The notes under the pieces: model-generated
What the model was told of the DNA's origin: nothing
What the model saw: the letters and a program-made list of their open reading frames with translations, nothing else
Database searches by the model: none
In this document: piece by piece, positions 8,729 to 16,714 of the stretch
How the letters are laid out: every line of letters starts with the position of its first letter
Numbering within the stretch: the first letter of the stretch is position 1
Translations under genes and position numbers: made by a program
From: an uncultured Porphyromonas sp.
Lineage (GTDB): Bacteria; Bacteroidota; Bacteroidia; Bacteroidales; Porphyromonadaceae
Length of the DNA: 36,611 nucleotides
Assembly: GCF_938039215.1 (NCBI RefSeq)
Contig: NZ_CALHVI010000036.1
Coordinates: 1-36,611 of the forward strand
Reading direction: 5' to 3'

Positions 8729-9301
8729 ATGTCGAAGACGATCAATCCCGTACACTCGTTCTTTCATTCCAATCCAGTCCTAGCGAATATCCTAGGAGTC
8801 GCCTTCCTACTCTGTGCCCTATCGACCAACTTCATCGCTATCCAAAGGAGCATCTCTACCCTACCCCACTTGGTATATAAGACGGGCATCGTCGAGAGCT
8901 GGAAGAGCACAGGACGAAGGCACCACGATGCCTATCTCAAGATCGTAGGAGAGAAGAAGATCTATACCACCGAGTACTTTGGCGGATGGTTCAGTCTCCA
9001 GCACAAAGGGAAGAGCGGGGAGGAGGTAGCGTTCTACACCCTTCCCGAAGCAAGCGATATACGCTCTGGTGAAACGCACTACGTTGGTCTAAGCAGAGTG
9101 GGACATCCCCGTCTACGCTTTTGGCTTTTCTTCGAGCTCCTACACTTTCAGTACGGCAGTCTGATCATTCCTTGGGCATTGAGCTTCTTCGGTCTTCCAC
9201 TATTCAACCTGAGCATGGTCCAAAATCGGGGGTTACGAGTAGTCTCTACCTGCGTTGTTCTCCTATCGATGCTTCTTTTCTTCTTCGTCATCTTCGCCTA
9301 A
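8729..9301 (+). CDS. Hypothetical membrane protein
   Basis: A 190-residue protein not recognised as any family. It has one N-terminal membrane helix (residues about 18-38), a soluble middle of about 90 residues (basic and aromatic, GIVESWKSTGRRHHDAYLK and onward), and two C-terminal helices (about 132-162 and 170-189, very Phe/Leu-rich, ending LLFFFVIFA). The pattern suggests an extracytoplasmic or cytoplasmic middle domain anchored by both ends. It follows the PH-domain gene by 38 nt and is probably co-transcribed. No terminator is obvious downstream. Confidence 0.65.
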   Translation: MSKTINPVHSFFHSNPVLANILGVAFLLCALSTNFIAIQRSISTLPHLVYKTGIVESWKSTGRRHHDAYLKIVGEKKIYTTEYFGGWFSLQHKGKSGEEVAFYTLPEASDIRSGETHYVGLSRVGHPRLRFWLFFELLHFQYGSLIIPWALSFFGLPLFNLSMVQNRGLRVVSTCVVLLSMLLFFFVIFA

Positions 9302-9572
9302 GTTCGTCCCCCCTCGGCCGATCTAACCCAAGGTTATTCTCGCTGTACCATCACCGGAAGCGACCGCCATCCCCATCTGGTGGCTTGCATGGCTTTTAGC
9401 TTCTCCTGCTATACCATCACTTGCAGCGACCGCCATCCCCATCCCATGAGTATGCACTAGCAATAACGAAGAAGCCCACCATATTCCCTGAAGCCCCCAA
9501 ACACGCTCCTTGTCTACCTTTCCCCACGAGCCATCAGCCCAATATCCATAGCTATCTGAGGGGGCGATGGAG
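9302..9572. other. Intergenic gap with a 66-bp-spaced direct repeat
   Basis: No gene is supported. A 32-nt sequence beginning TACCATCAC and ending CGCCATCCCCATC occurs twice, at 9346-9377 and 9412-9443, with three mismatches. The two copies are 66 bp apart. Confidence 0.55.
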
Positions 9573-9635
9573 AGACCTATGATAGGTCGCCTCGATGACC
9601 CACTATGGGTTCCTCTTGCGACCCATCATAGGTAT
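9573..9635. repeat. Palindromic 23-bp-period array, copy 2
   Basis: Three units start at 9573, 9596 and 9619, exactly 23 bp apart. The right arm of unit 2 (ATGGG) pairs with the left arm of unit 3 (CCCAT), so the substitution is matched. This is the most diverged copy, and it lies 133 bp outside the CRISPR array. Confidence 0.8.
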
Positions 9636-9768
9636 TTCTGAAGCCCCTACAATCTCCCCCTAGAACGACCATGGAAGACACATCCTTCTTTTCGGAGCTA
9701 TCGCATTGAGGGGACTGACAGCCTGCAGAGCTTCGAGCTACTGCTATCGGTCGTCATGTGAGAGCTCA

Positions 9769-10361
9769 GCTGCGATTAGCTCTCCAATTCAGCACTTTCG
9801 ATATAGCTAATACAGCCTGAGCGATCGGGATAAGGGCTTCACCGAGTTGTGATTAGCTTTCAAATTCAGTACTTTCGATATAGCTAATACAGCCAATGAT
9901 GTCATCCTCGGCGACTGCTCTGCGTTGTAATTAGCTTTCAAATTCAGTACTTTCGATATAGCTAATACAGCTGATAATTGGTTGGATGTCAACACTACCA
10001 AGTTGTAATTAGCTTTCAAATTCAGTACTTTCGATATAGCTAATACAGCCATTTTACTTCTATTTAATTGGTGTTTTTAGTTGTAATTAGCTTTCAAATT
10101 CAGTACTTTCGATATAGCTAATACAGCTCGAGGCGTCCGCACTCGACGAAGCTAAGAGTTGTAATTAGCTTTCAAATTCAGTACTTTCGATATAGCTAAT
10201 ACAGCCGACCCCTCCTCTAAGGAGCGCTTCAGTGCGTTGTAATTAGCTTTCAAATTCAGTACTTTCGATATAGCTAATACAGCCCTTGGCGGATCTCATT
10301 GAGTTCACGCGTCGTTGTAATTAGCTTTCAAATTCAGTACTTTCGATATAGCTAATACAGC
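9769..10361 (+). CRISPR. Type II-C CRISPR array, 8 repeats and 7 spacers
   Basis: Repeats are 48 nt (GTTGTAATTAGC...AATACAGC), starting at 9769, 9846, 9924, 10002, 10080, 10158, 10236 and 10314. Spacers are 30 nt, except the first, which is 29 nt (9817-9845). Repeat 1 has several substitutions and is the degenerate end. Repeat 2 has GTTGTG in place of GTTGTA, which improves pairing with the tracrRNA. Orientation is plus strand, fixed by the tracrRNA anti-repeat, so the array runs towards the cas2 end of the cas operon. Each repeat holds GTTG-N20-TACTTTCG, a likely built-in promoter. A long minus-strand open frame across the array is an artefact of the repeats. Spacer targets cannot be assigned here. 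Confidence 0.97.
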
Positions 10362-10414
10362 CGACCATATATAGTCAACTGTGCATTAGCCACTTATCGA
10401 AGGATTTAGAAACA

Positions 10415-10444
10415 AAAAAGCCGATGGGTATCCATCGGCTTTTT
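10415..10444. terminator. Two-way terminator between array and cas operon
   Basis: A 13-bp stem (10415-10427 with 10432-10444) has a GTAT loop, A-run on the left and T-run on the right. It can stop array transcription on the plus strand and cas2 transcription on the minus strand. Confidence 0.9.
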
Positions 10445-10474
10445 GTCTTCTAATACCAGAAAAAGACTTAGACT

Positions 10475-10813
10475 CTAGAACATATCAAAGAGCAGAGGAG
10501 TAGTAGGGCCCTCTTTGGGTATATGCGATGAGAAGTGCTCCATCATCCCAAACTGCTTATCCGTGATCGTCATGATGATCACCTCTCCTTCGTCTGGTAG
10601 CATCTCCTTGACACGACGGACATGCGTCTCAGCATGCTCCATACTCGGACAATGACGCATATAGATCGAGTACTGAAGCATCGTGAAACCATCCTGTATC
10701 AATCCCTGGCGGAAGCCAGAGGCTGCCTTTCGCTCCAGAGTGGTATAGGTAGGGAGATCAAAGAAGACTAAGACCCACATAACTCGGTATTCACTTAGGC
10801 GATGAGCTAGCAT
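10475..10813 (-). CDS. cas2: Cas2, adaptation protein
   Basis: A 112-residue Cas2 of the type II kind. It forms the dimer that bridges two Cas1 dimers during spacer integration. The first strand carries the conserved Asp in VLVFFDLPT (Asp19), followed by the typical helix and LQYSIYMRHC strand. Its ATG overlaps the end of cas1 (ATGCTAG, 7 nt), showing translational coupling. The ATG at 10780 (MWVLVFFD) is an alternative start, but the overlapping ATG gives the usual length. It is the last gene of the cas9-cas1-cas2 operon and ends 30 nt before the two-way terminator. Confidence 0.95.
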   Translation of the reverse strand: MLAHRLSEYRVMWVLVFFDLPTYTTLERKAASGFRQGLIQDGFTMLQYSIYMRHCPSMEHAETHVRRVKEMLPDEGEVIIMTITDKQFGMMEHFSSHIPKEGPTTPLLFDMF

Positions 10814-11721
10814 GAGAAGAGAGGATAAGAGAGGCGACGGCTCTCCCCCGTAAAGCAGCGCAGGAGAGAGGTCGCTGTCTGAGAGGCTGCAAGCATCAGA
10901 GGTCGTCGCTGTCCTTCGATCTCCACATCTAGGGCAGAGATCGAAAGTAGGCGAGCCTTGATCTCCTTGCTCAATACAGAGGGAAACCCTTCGTCCTCAC
11001 ATATCTCCACGACGAGCTGATCGACATAAGGGCGATAGGGCTCCATGATGTCGTCAGCAAGACAATAGGCATTGTACTTATTATGATGGTGAATACCTAG
11101 TGTAGGCAGGAGACCTGCAGCGACCAGAGCTCGGGCAATGATCGCTCTCAGGAGGGCATACCCATAGTTGAGTAGTGAGTTAGGGGCTGTCTCCTCTCGC
11201 TCTCGCACAAAGTCTGGGAGGGAGACAAAGAGGTTACGCCAATAGAACGCCGCTGCTCTAGCCTCCAGATTCTCAGTGTCTCCACTCTTCACTTGCCGAG
11301 ACCAAGCGAGCATATTCTTAGCTGGTTCACCAAGGACCGCCTGAAGTACAGCTGCTTGATTCTGTATCTTGGCTTGGATCGTCTGCTGCCAGAGTCGCTT
11401 GCGTAGCGGTACCGAAGCATCAAGCTGGGCACGGAAGCGCTCATTCTGAAGGCTATGTGCATCCAAAGGAAGGAGAAGCCCTGAGGGGAGATGATTCATA
11501 GAGCAGGTTACGACAGCGCAATTGTAACTGAGGAGCGTATCAAGAAGCCTATGTGTAATCGTGATCTGCGGATGATCAAGGAGGACGACCCCGATATCCT
11601 CTATCGGGATCGTCCGTATGCTCGGAGCTCCGCCTTCACCTGCAGACTGACGGATCTCCAGCTGTCTCTGACTCAAGGCCAGGTAGGCAGGGCTACCAAA
11701 GTATAGTGTTCGCTTGATCAT
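10807..11721 (-). CDS. cas1: Cas1, CRISPR integrase
   Basis: A 304-residue Cas1 that, with Cas2, cuts and joins new spacers at the repeat. The metal-binding catalytic residues are visible: Glu153 in NLEARAAAFYW, a His in GIHHHNKYN (211-213) and Glu227 in LADDIMEPYRPYV, the usual E/H/D-E triad region. The N-terminal beta domain (about 1-90) and helical C-terminal domain are complete and the length is normal. It lies 11 nt after cas9 and overlaps cas2, so the three genes are one transcription unit. No csn2 or cas4 is present, which defines subtype II-C. Confidence 0.97.
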   Translation of the reverse strand: MIKRTLYFGSPAYLALSQRQLEIRQSAGEGGAPSIRTIPIEDIGVVLLDHPQITITHRLLDTLLSYNCAVVTCSMNHLPSGLLLPLDAHSLQNERFRAQLDASVPLRKRLWQQTIQAKIQNQAAVLQAVLGEPAKNMLAWSRQVKSGDTENLEARAAAFYWRNLFVSLPDFVREREETAPNSLLNYGYALLRAIIARALVAAGLLPTLGIHHHNKYNAYCLADDIMEPYRPYVDQLVVEICEDEGFPSVLSKEIKARLLSISALDVEIEGQRRPLMLAASQTATSLLRCFTGESRRLSYPLFSC

Positions 11722-11732
11722 AAGTCTTAAGC

Positions 11733-14700
11733 TTATTCGGGAAGAGACATCTCGCCAAGGAGATTGACTTTGACCCTACGTGGATTTTCCTTCTCATAGG
11801 ATTTAGCCCCCCGTAAGCGGTAGAACTTAGGGATAATTCCCGTCTTATTCTTGATATCCTCGACTTCGGTCTCAAGGTGGTACCGGAACACATAGTCCTC
11901 CGATGACAGCTTTTGAACACGATAGAGGTGATTGCTTAGGGTCAGCAGATCAGACTGCTCCAGTGCTGTCTGGATCTCTTCGTCCGTTAGCCCAATGAGG
12001 AACATCTCATTAGCCTGCAGGTGCTCAACGAACTCCCAGTCAGAGTCAGGGAGACTCGCTAGTAGAGCCTCTGGGACATCTTTCTTTTGGAGTACTTGAT
12101 CAAGGACTTCACGAGGCTTCCTGATGATCATAGGTATGCCATAGCGAACACGATCCACAGCCTGCCAAAAGGTGACACACGATTCAACAAGCTCACCCTC
12201 CGGCGTTCGGTAGATAGCTACATGGTGATTGTTACCGGGTTTGACAAAGGTGATCGCCTCACCCGAATCATTGTAGTACAAAGGGATGATGCTATTCTTT
12301 CCATTCTCGACGGCAACCCGTACGCTACGCACTTGCTGGGTCCCTGCTGCATCAGAGTAGAGCGGGGTGGCTGTGATCAATTTCAGATCAGGCTTTGCTG
12401 CATCACCAGATTGATTGACACGAGCCATCACTTCACGGCGAAGCTTAGGATCTACGATCTGCTCTATCTGAGGTGCGGTGAGACTTGCTAGAGCGACCTT
12501 CTTGACGTATGTGGGCTCACCATTCCTCAAGATCCGTCCATAGAGGCTCTCTTCTGACAATGGCCCTCGGGGGATGAGCACACCAGCCTGAGTCTCGTTC
12601 TTTCCTGAGCGGTGGTAGGTATTGCGCCCCGTGGAGACCGTGCGCTTACCTGGGCGGAAGGACACAAGGATCTCTGCTACCTTGGCTCGTACTGTCTGAT
12701 GAGAGAAGTGAGGCTGTAGGATGAGCCAGTTTTCTAGGAGACTATGCTTCTCCGCAGTGGTACGCCACTGTCCCTGCACTTCCTGAAGCATCTGCTCGCT
12801 ATCCTCCTCAGAGTTCAGTCTATTGAGTCTCTGAATATGGCTCTGCCGCGTGCAAGCCACGACGAGCGCATCGATCGCATGATGTCGATGATCCTTACGC
12901 TTCGACCAGTCCTTGATCTTTTCGGTCTCAGTGATCGAGCCATCCTTCTCCTCTTGGCGAACAAGCTCTGTCTCACCCATAGATTGGTAGCGCTCAAAGT
13001 TGAGTTCGTGCAGGATCCGATCATAGCCCCAGAGATGACGAAGTTTAGCAGTCACACTCCCCTCAGAAGCGTAGACACGACGAACCCCTTGACGAAGGAT
13101 CTCCTGCGCCTGTCGAGCGATGTACTGAGTCAGACGAAGCTGACGCTCGATGAAGTCTGAGGGGATATCCTCCTTCCTCCACAAGAGGCGACGACGCTTG
13201 CTATAAGAGATCTTACCATCATGGAAGAGGCTCTCTAGGCGATCTCTATACTCTGCCTCCTGCCCCTTAGCAAGGATATATTCATAGGCCGTCCTATTGT
13301 CTTTTTCCTTATTGCATCGGCTACATGCGCAGGTTTTATTCGCAGACGAATCATCGTAGAGGATGGACTTCGGGATGATGTGCTCGATCTCGACCCCATC
13401 ACCTCGAAGGAACTGCACGACATCGATCGACTTACCACAGTAGAGACATTGCTCTCCCGCCTCCTGCCAGAGACGATACTTCTGGATACGAGACTTCGTC
13501 GGATAGAGTCCATACTCCTTGATACGCTCTGCGATCTCTTTGTTCTCCTTCTCCCTAGACCGGATCCTCTTAGAGGTATCTTCACGCTCCTCTCGACTCA
13601 TCTTCAGCTCTCGTGCCAGCTCCACTCGCACCTCATCAATCGATCCGTGCTTCTGGCGGAGGGCATTGACCAGGTTGATCATCTGGTTGAGGATCTTCTC
13701 CACAATGGGCTGTCGAAGTGCATTGCGCTGGAGCAAGGGGATGTGCTCTAGGAGTGGACGCTCCTCCAGCTCCTCCTTAGTCAGACTACTAGCAGAATGG
13801 CGCTTCCCTGCTCGCTCGCAGGCCTCACTATAGCCGTACCCCTCCTGCAGATGGGGCAGAAGCTTACAGATGAACTTCGCCGACTTATTGCTGTAGCCCT
13901 GCTTGACGAAGTCGATCTGATAGAGCTTATCAAGCAGCCCCTCATCTAGATCCTCTTCTTGGAAGCCCAACTGATCGATGAGCGCCCCACGCATCGCCTC
14001 TCGCTCCTCTATGGAGTAAAGGATATGCCACAGCCGATAGAGAGGTTCACTGAGGTAGCTCTCATCAACAATGGAGCGGATAAGCCCAGTTTCTGGATCA
14101 GCTACTTGGGCATCTCGGAGCTTCAGATCCAGGCGAAGAAGCCCTTCATACTTCTTATATCCTGCTAGAGCTTTGCGCAGGATGAGTCGTGTCGTATCTC
14201 CCTTGACTCCTCCCTTGAGGAGCTTATCACACCAGAGCCCCTCCCTATCTGAGATCTTAATAGCCTTCTTAAGGGCGGTGAAGGTCAGCTTGTCATGCGT
14301 CTGTAGATAGGCTAAGAGCTTCTTCTTCTCCTCAAGCGTGATCGGTCTCTCCTTCCCATCGGGATAGTAGATACGTATGTTATGGATGGACTCCCAGAGC
14401 TTGCAGAGCTGGGCTATCGGAGAGCTCTTAGGCGCAACCTTGGGGCCAATCGTGATCTTCCGCTCTTGGAGCTCTTCCTTACCCTCCCTATTGATCTGCT
14501 TAAGCTTGACGACACGCTCTTGCTTCTCAAACTCACAGAAGGATACTAGCCCCTTGCAGGACTTCAGTGGACGCTGGAAGAAGATGACCTGATCCCTTAG
14601 CTCTTGGATGAATGCTGGAGTCAAGACCTCGGGATAAAAATTCGCCTGCACCTCCATGATACGATCATACTCCTCGATATAGGCTTCCCGAGGATATACC

Positions 14701-15308
14701 TGATCCTTGATGCGGTAGTTATAGAAGAATCCACCCGAAAGACTCTCCTGCCTATGCTTTTTGAGCTTGAGAGCAAAGTGCTGTCCGACGGTAGTCCCCT
14801 CCTGCTGAAGCTCCGCATAGCGTCCCTTCACAGCAGCTACATAGCCCGTCTCTTTACCCCGCTTAGCTGCTTCTTCAGCTTCGTCGGACTTTGCATGCTT
14901 GTAGCCTCTTTTCTGGTTGATATGGTAGAGTACACGCCCGATCTCTGGGAGCGTGAGTTGCTCTCCTGGTGATGCAGCTCGTGCACGAAGCTCCCAAAGA
15001 TCTAGGACAGGAAGACGCATCAGAGCTTCATCGGGGAGCATTCCATGATCCCCGAGCTTTTTGCTAAGCACTTTGCGTCGCAATTGATAGCGATCTATCC
15101 CTTTTCGGATGGTGCGCTGAGTGGTGCGCTTTTGATTTTTGGAGATGGCTTTCCCTTGGGAGAACTCATTCAGATCATCTGCTGTCAGAGGCACGATCCG
15201 ACTTCCCATCCCTAAAATCTCAGCAGGATGCTCCTGCTCATCAAGGGCGATGAGACACCACCCTATGGATCCGACCCCGAGGTCGAGACCGAGTACATGC
15301 TTACTCAT
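11733..15308 (-). CDS. cas9: Cas9, type II-C RNA-guided nuclease
   Basis: A 1191-residue Cas9 that cuts DNA matched by a crRNA:tracrRNA pair. RuvC-I is at residues 6-16 with Asp9 (LGLDLGVGSIGW). An Arg-rich bridge helix lies at about 57-84. RuvC-II holds Glu563 (VRVELARELK). The HNH domain carries His643 (IEHIIPKS) and Asn666 (SRCNKEKDN), and RuvC-III holds His810 and Asp813 (HHAIDALVVA). All catalytic residues are present, so it should be active. Paired cysteines C621/C624 and C662/C665 flank the HNH site and suggest a zinc-binding knuckle, as in several II-C enzymes. The PAM-reading C-terminal part is intact in length. The tracrRNA is encoded divergently 48 nt upstream. No clear TAnnTTTG box is seen for this operon. 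Confidence 0.98.
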   Translation of the reverse strand: MSKHVLGLDLGVGSIGWCLIALDEQEHPAEILGMGSRIVPLTADDLNEFSQGKAISKNQKRTTQRTIRKGIDRYQLRRKVLSKKLGDHGMLPDEALMRLPVLDLWELRARAASPGEQLTLPEIGRVLYHINQKRGYKHAKSDEAEEAAKRGKETGYVAAVKGRYAELQQEGTTVGQHFALKLKKHRQESLSGGFFYNYRIKDQVYPREAYIEEYDRIMEVQANFYPEVLTPAFIQELRDQVIFFQRPLKSCKGLVSFCEFEKQERVVKLKQINREGKEELQERKITIGPKVAPKSSPIAQLCKLWESIHNIRIYYPDGKERPITLEEKKKLLAYLQTHDKLTFTALKKAIKISDREGLWCDKLLKGGVKGDTTRLILRKALAGYKKYEGLLRLDLKLRDAQVADPETGLIRSIVDESYLSEPLYRLWHILYSIEEREAMRGALIDQLGFQEEDLDEGLLDKLYQIDFVKQGYSNKSAKFICKLLPHLQEGYGYSEACERAGKRHSASSLTKEELEERPLLEHIPLLQRNALRQPIVEKILNQMINLVNALRQKHGSIDEVRVELARELKMSREEREDTSKRIRSREKENKEIAERIKEYGLYPTKSRIQKYRLWQEAGEQCLYCGKSIDVVQFLRGDGVEIEHIIPKSILYDDSSANKTCACSRCNKEKDNRTAYEYILAKGQEAEYRDRLESLFHDGKISYSKRRRLLWRKEDIPSDFIERQLRLTQYIARQAQEILRQGVRRVYASEGSVTAKLRHLWGYDRILHELNFERYQSMGETELVRQEEKDGSITETEKIKDWSKRKDHRHHAIDALVVACTRQSHIQRLNRLNSEEDSEQMLQEVQGQWRTTAEKHSLLENWLILQPHFSHQTVRAKVAEILVSFRPGKRTVSTGRNTYHRSGKNETQAGVLIPRGPLSEESLYGRILRNGEPTYVKKVALASLTAPQIEQIVDPKLRREVMARVNQSGDAAKPDLKLITATPLYSDAAGTQQVRSVRVAVENGKNSIIPLYYNDSGEAITFVKPGNNHHVAIYRTPEGELVESCVTFWQAVDRVRYGIPMIIRKPREVLDQVLQKKDVPEALLASLPDSDWEFVEHLQANEMFLIGLTDEEIQTALEQSDLLTLSNHLYRVQKLSSEDYVFRYHLETEVEDIKNKTGIIPKFYRLRGAKSYEKENPRRVKVNLLGEMSLPE

Positions 15309-15318
15309 AAGCTATTAT

Positions 15319-15350
15319 GTTGTGTAGGTTAAATCTTTAAGCTACCTTTG
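15319..15350 (+). promoter_or_regulatory. tracrRNA promoter
   Basis: GTTG (15319-15322), a 20-bp spacer and TACCTTTG (15343-15350) give a full Bacteroidota promoter. Start of transcription is expected at about 15355-15357, right at the anti-repeat. Confidence 0.85.
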
Positions 15351-15355
15351 TAGTA

Positions 15356-15442
15356 CTGAATTTGAAAGCTAATCACAATAAGGATTATTCCGTTGTGAAA
15401 ACATCTAAGGCGGGCCTCCCTCGGAGAGCTCGTCTTCTTTTT
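15356..15442 (+). ncRNA. tracrRNA
   Basis: About 87 nt. The anti-repeat region 15352-15379 pairs with the first 28 nt of the CRISPR repeat, with one mismatch (C15374) and one G-U pair; that mismatch becomes a G-C pair with repeat 2. The middle reads AAGGATTATTCCGTTGTG and AAAACATCT, resembling tracrRNAs of other Bacteroidota II-C systems from memory. The 3' end is a hairpin (15407-15419 with 15423-15436, one bulged A) followed by TTTTT, which is both the tracrRNA stem-loop and the terminator. The transcript is plus strand, divergent from cas9. Confidence 0.92.
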
Positions 15443-15860
15443 GCTCCAGCATCAGACATCTAGCATAAGTAGCTCACCACACGAAATTAACGACTTCTAC
15501 GAAGAGAAACAACCTAATGCAACTCTTCTTCCTGCATTTTATTCTCAAGCACGAATATTTCGTAGAAGAGATACATCCTTAGAGATACCGATGAGCGAGC
15601 TAAGACCCAGCCTAGGCTACCCATCCACGAAGCACGCCCCTACTATCCCTCCCTCTGAGGGCACATCAACACCTCCATTTCCCAAGGCTGCATGAGATCT
15701 GACGTATCATGACACAACTCCCAGATAACCAGTCGTCATCTTAATAGGGCTAAGTAGGAGAGCAGACAAAGCAGAAGGATCACCGCCCATAGCGTGCCCC
15801 TCTCCAATTATCACACGTCAGTCCTAGCCCCAAAATCAGAGCTAGAGCGACAAGCAAACA
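15443..15860. other. Intergenic gap downstream of the tracrRNA
   Basis: No gene is supported; open frames here have no protein character. One 10-bp inverted repeat, CTTCTACGAA at 15494-15503 and TTCGTAGAAG at 15559-15568, is separated by 55 nt and could be a structured RNA or a fold. Confidence 0.5.
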
Positions 15861-15945
15861 AAACCTACTGTAGGTCGCCTCGACGACCTACAGTGGGTCG
15901 TCAAGGCGACCCACTATGGATCCCACTTGCGACCCATCATAGGTC
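15861..15945. repeat. Palindromic 23-bp-period array, copy 3
   Basis: Four units start at 15861, 15884, 15907 and 15930, exactly 23 bp apart. Adjacent arms match: GTAGGTCG with CGACCTAC between units 1 and 2, then GTGGGTCG with CGACCCAC between units 2 and 3. The copy lies on the far side of the CRISPR-Cas locus from copy 2. Confidence 0.88.
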
Positions 15946-16273
15946 ACTCTACCGAGCTATTTCAAAGTACATCCCCTTCCTATTCTCCTCCTCAGCAGAG
16001 CCTACTAGCAACAGAGCGATGCAATCATCAAGCATCCCCTCTTCACGGGCATAACTCAAGAGGGCTTACAGGTGATGAGGAGCCGCCCTCACCTTAGCCA
16101 GTACACAAAAGCAATAGATAGACTAAGTTGGCATCTAGGGATCCCAACTCTCTCTGGAGGATAAAGCAAGAGAAGGCTTCGATTCATGCCCGAACTCGGA
16201 GACTACACCTCGACTCTGCTGTGCACTACTGCACCTAGGAGCAGAGGTGCTCTCAAAGAAATTTTCCAGAAGA
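15946..16273. other. Intergenic gap upstream of tRNA-Gly
   Basis: I see nothing recognisable here: no gene with protein character, no hairpin of note and no repeat. Confidence 0.5.
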
Positions 16274-16305
16274 TTTGGTCAATTCAAAAAGTCATCGTAA
16301 CTTTG
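16274..16305 (+). promoter_or_regulatory. tRNA-Gly promoter
   Basis: TTTG (16274-16277), a 20-bp spacer and TAACTTTG (16298-16305) is a textbook Bacteroidota promoter. It gives a leader of about 40 nt before the tRNA. Confidence 0.85.
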
Positions 16306-16350
16306 CAACGCAAAAGAGAAAGGCAAACCTCTCTAAAAGCAAATTGACAT

Positions 16351-16426
16351 GCGGAAGTAGCTCAGTTGGTAGAGCATAACCTTGCCAAGGTTAGGGTCGC
16401 GGGTTCGAGTCCCGTCTTCCGCTCCA
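16351..16426 (+). tRNA. tRNA-Gly (GCC)
   Basis: All four arms fold: acceptor GCGGAAG with CTTCCGC, D arm GCTC/GAGC, anticodon stem TAACC/GGTTA around loop TTGCCAA (anticodon GCC), and T arm GCGGG/CCCGT with TTCGAGT. The CCA end is encoded (16424-16426). Confidence 0.97.
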
Positions 16427-16631
16427 ATAGGTTTCCATAGTTTTGATGTGTATTTGTTTGATGAGGCATTCTAAGATTCACTAAGGTGATCTTGGGATGT
16501 TTCTCTCTTTTATGGCGGTCGCTTACGCATACGATCCTACTTCCACAGCAAGCAAAGAGAGGAAGGGGACACAGCCCAGCTGATAGCCCACTCCCGTTGA
16601 CAGAAGAGACTGGCAGATACTGATAGCAGAG

Positions 16632-16682
16632 AAAACGATTGAGGCCCTTGAACCAGATTGGTTCAAGGGCCTCAATCGTTTT
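16632..16682. terminator. Two-way terminator between tRNA-Gly and the PBP gene
   Basis: A perfect 23-bp stem (16632-16654 with 16660-16682) with an AGATT loop; A-run on the left and T-run on the right allow use from both directions. The 16427-16631 stretch before it holds nothing recognised. Confidence 0.9.
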
Positions 16683-16714
16683 CTATCTATGGGAGGCTTC
16701 CCCTAGACTTCTTC

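Noticed and set aside
9807..10052. An 81-codon minus-strand frame with repeated LAISKVLNLKANYN segments
   Set aside because: It is the translation of the CRISPR repeats; the repetition follows the array unit exactly.
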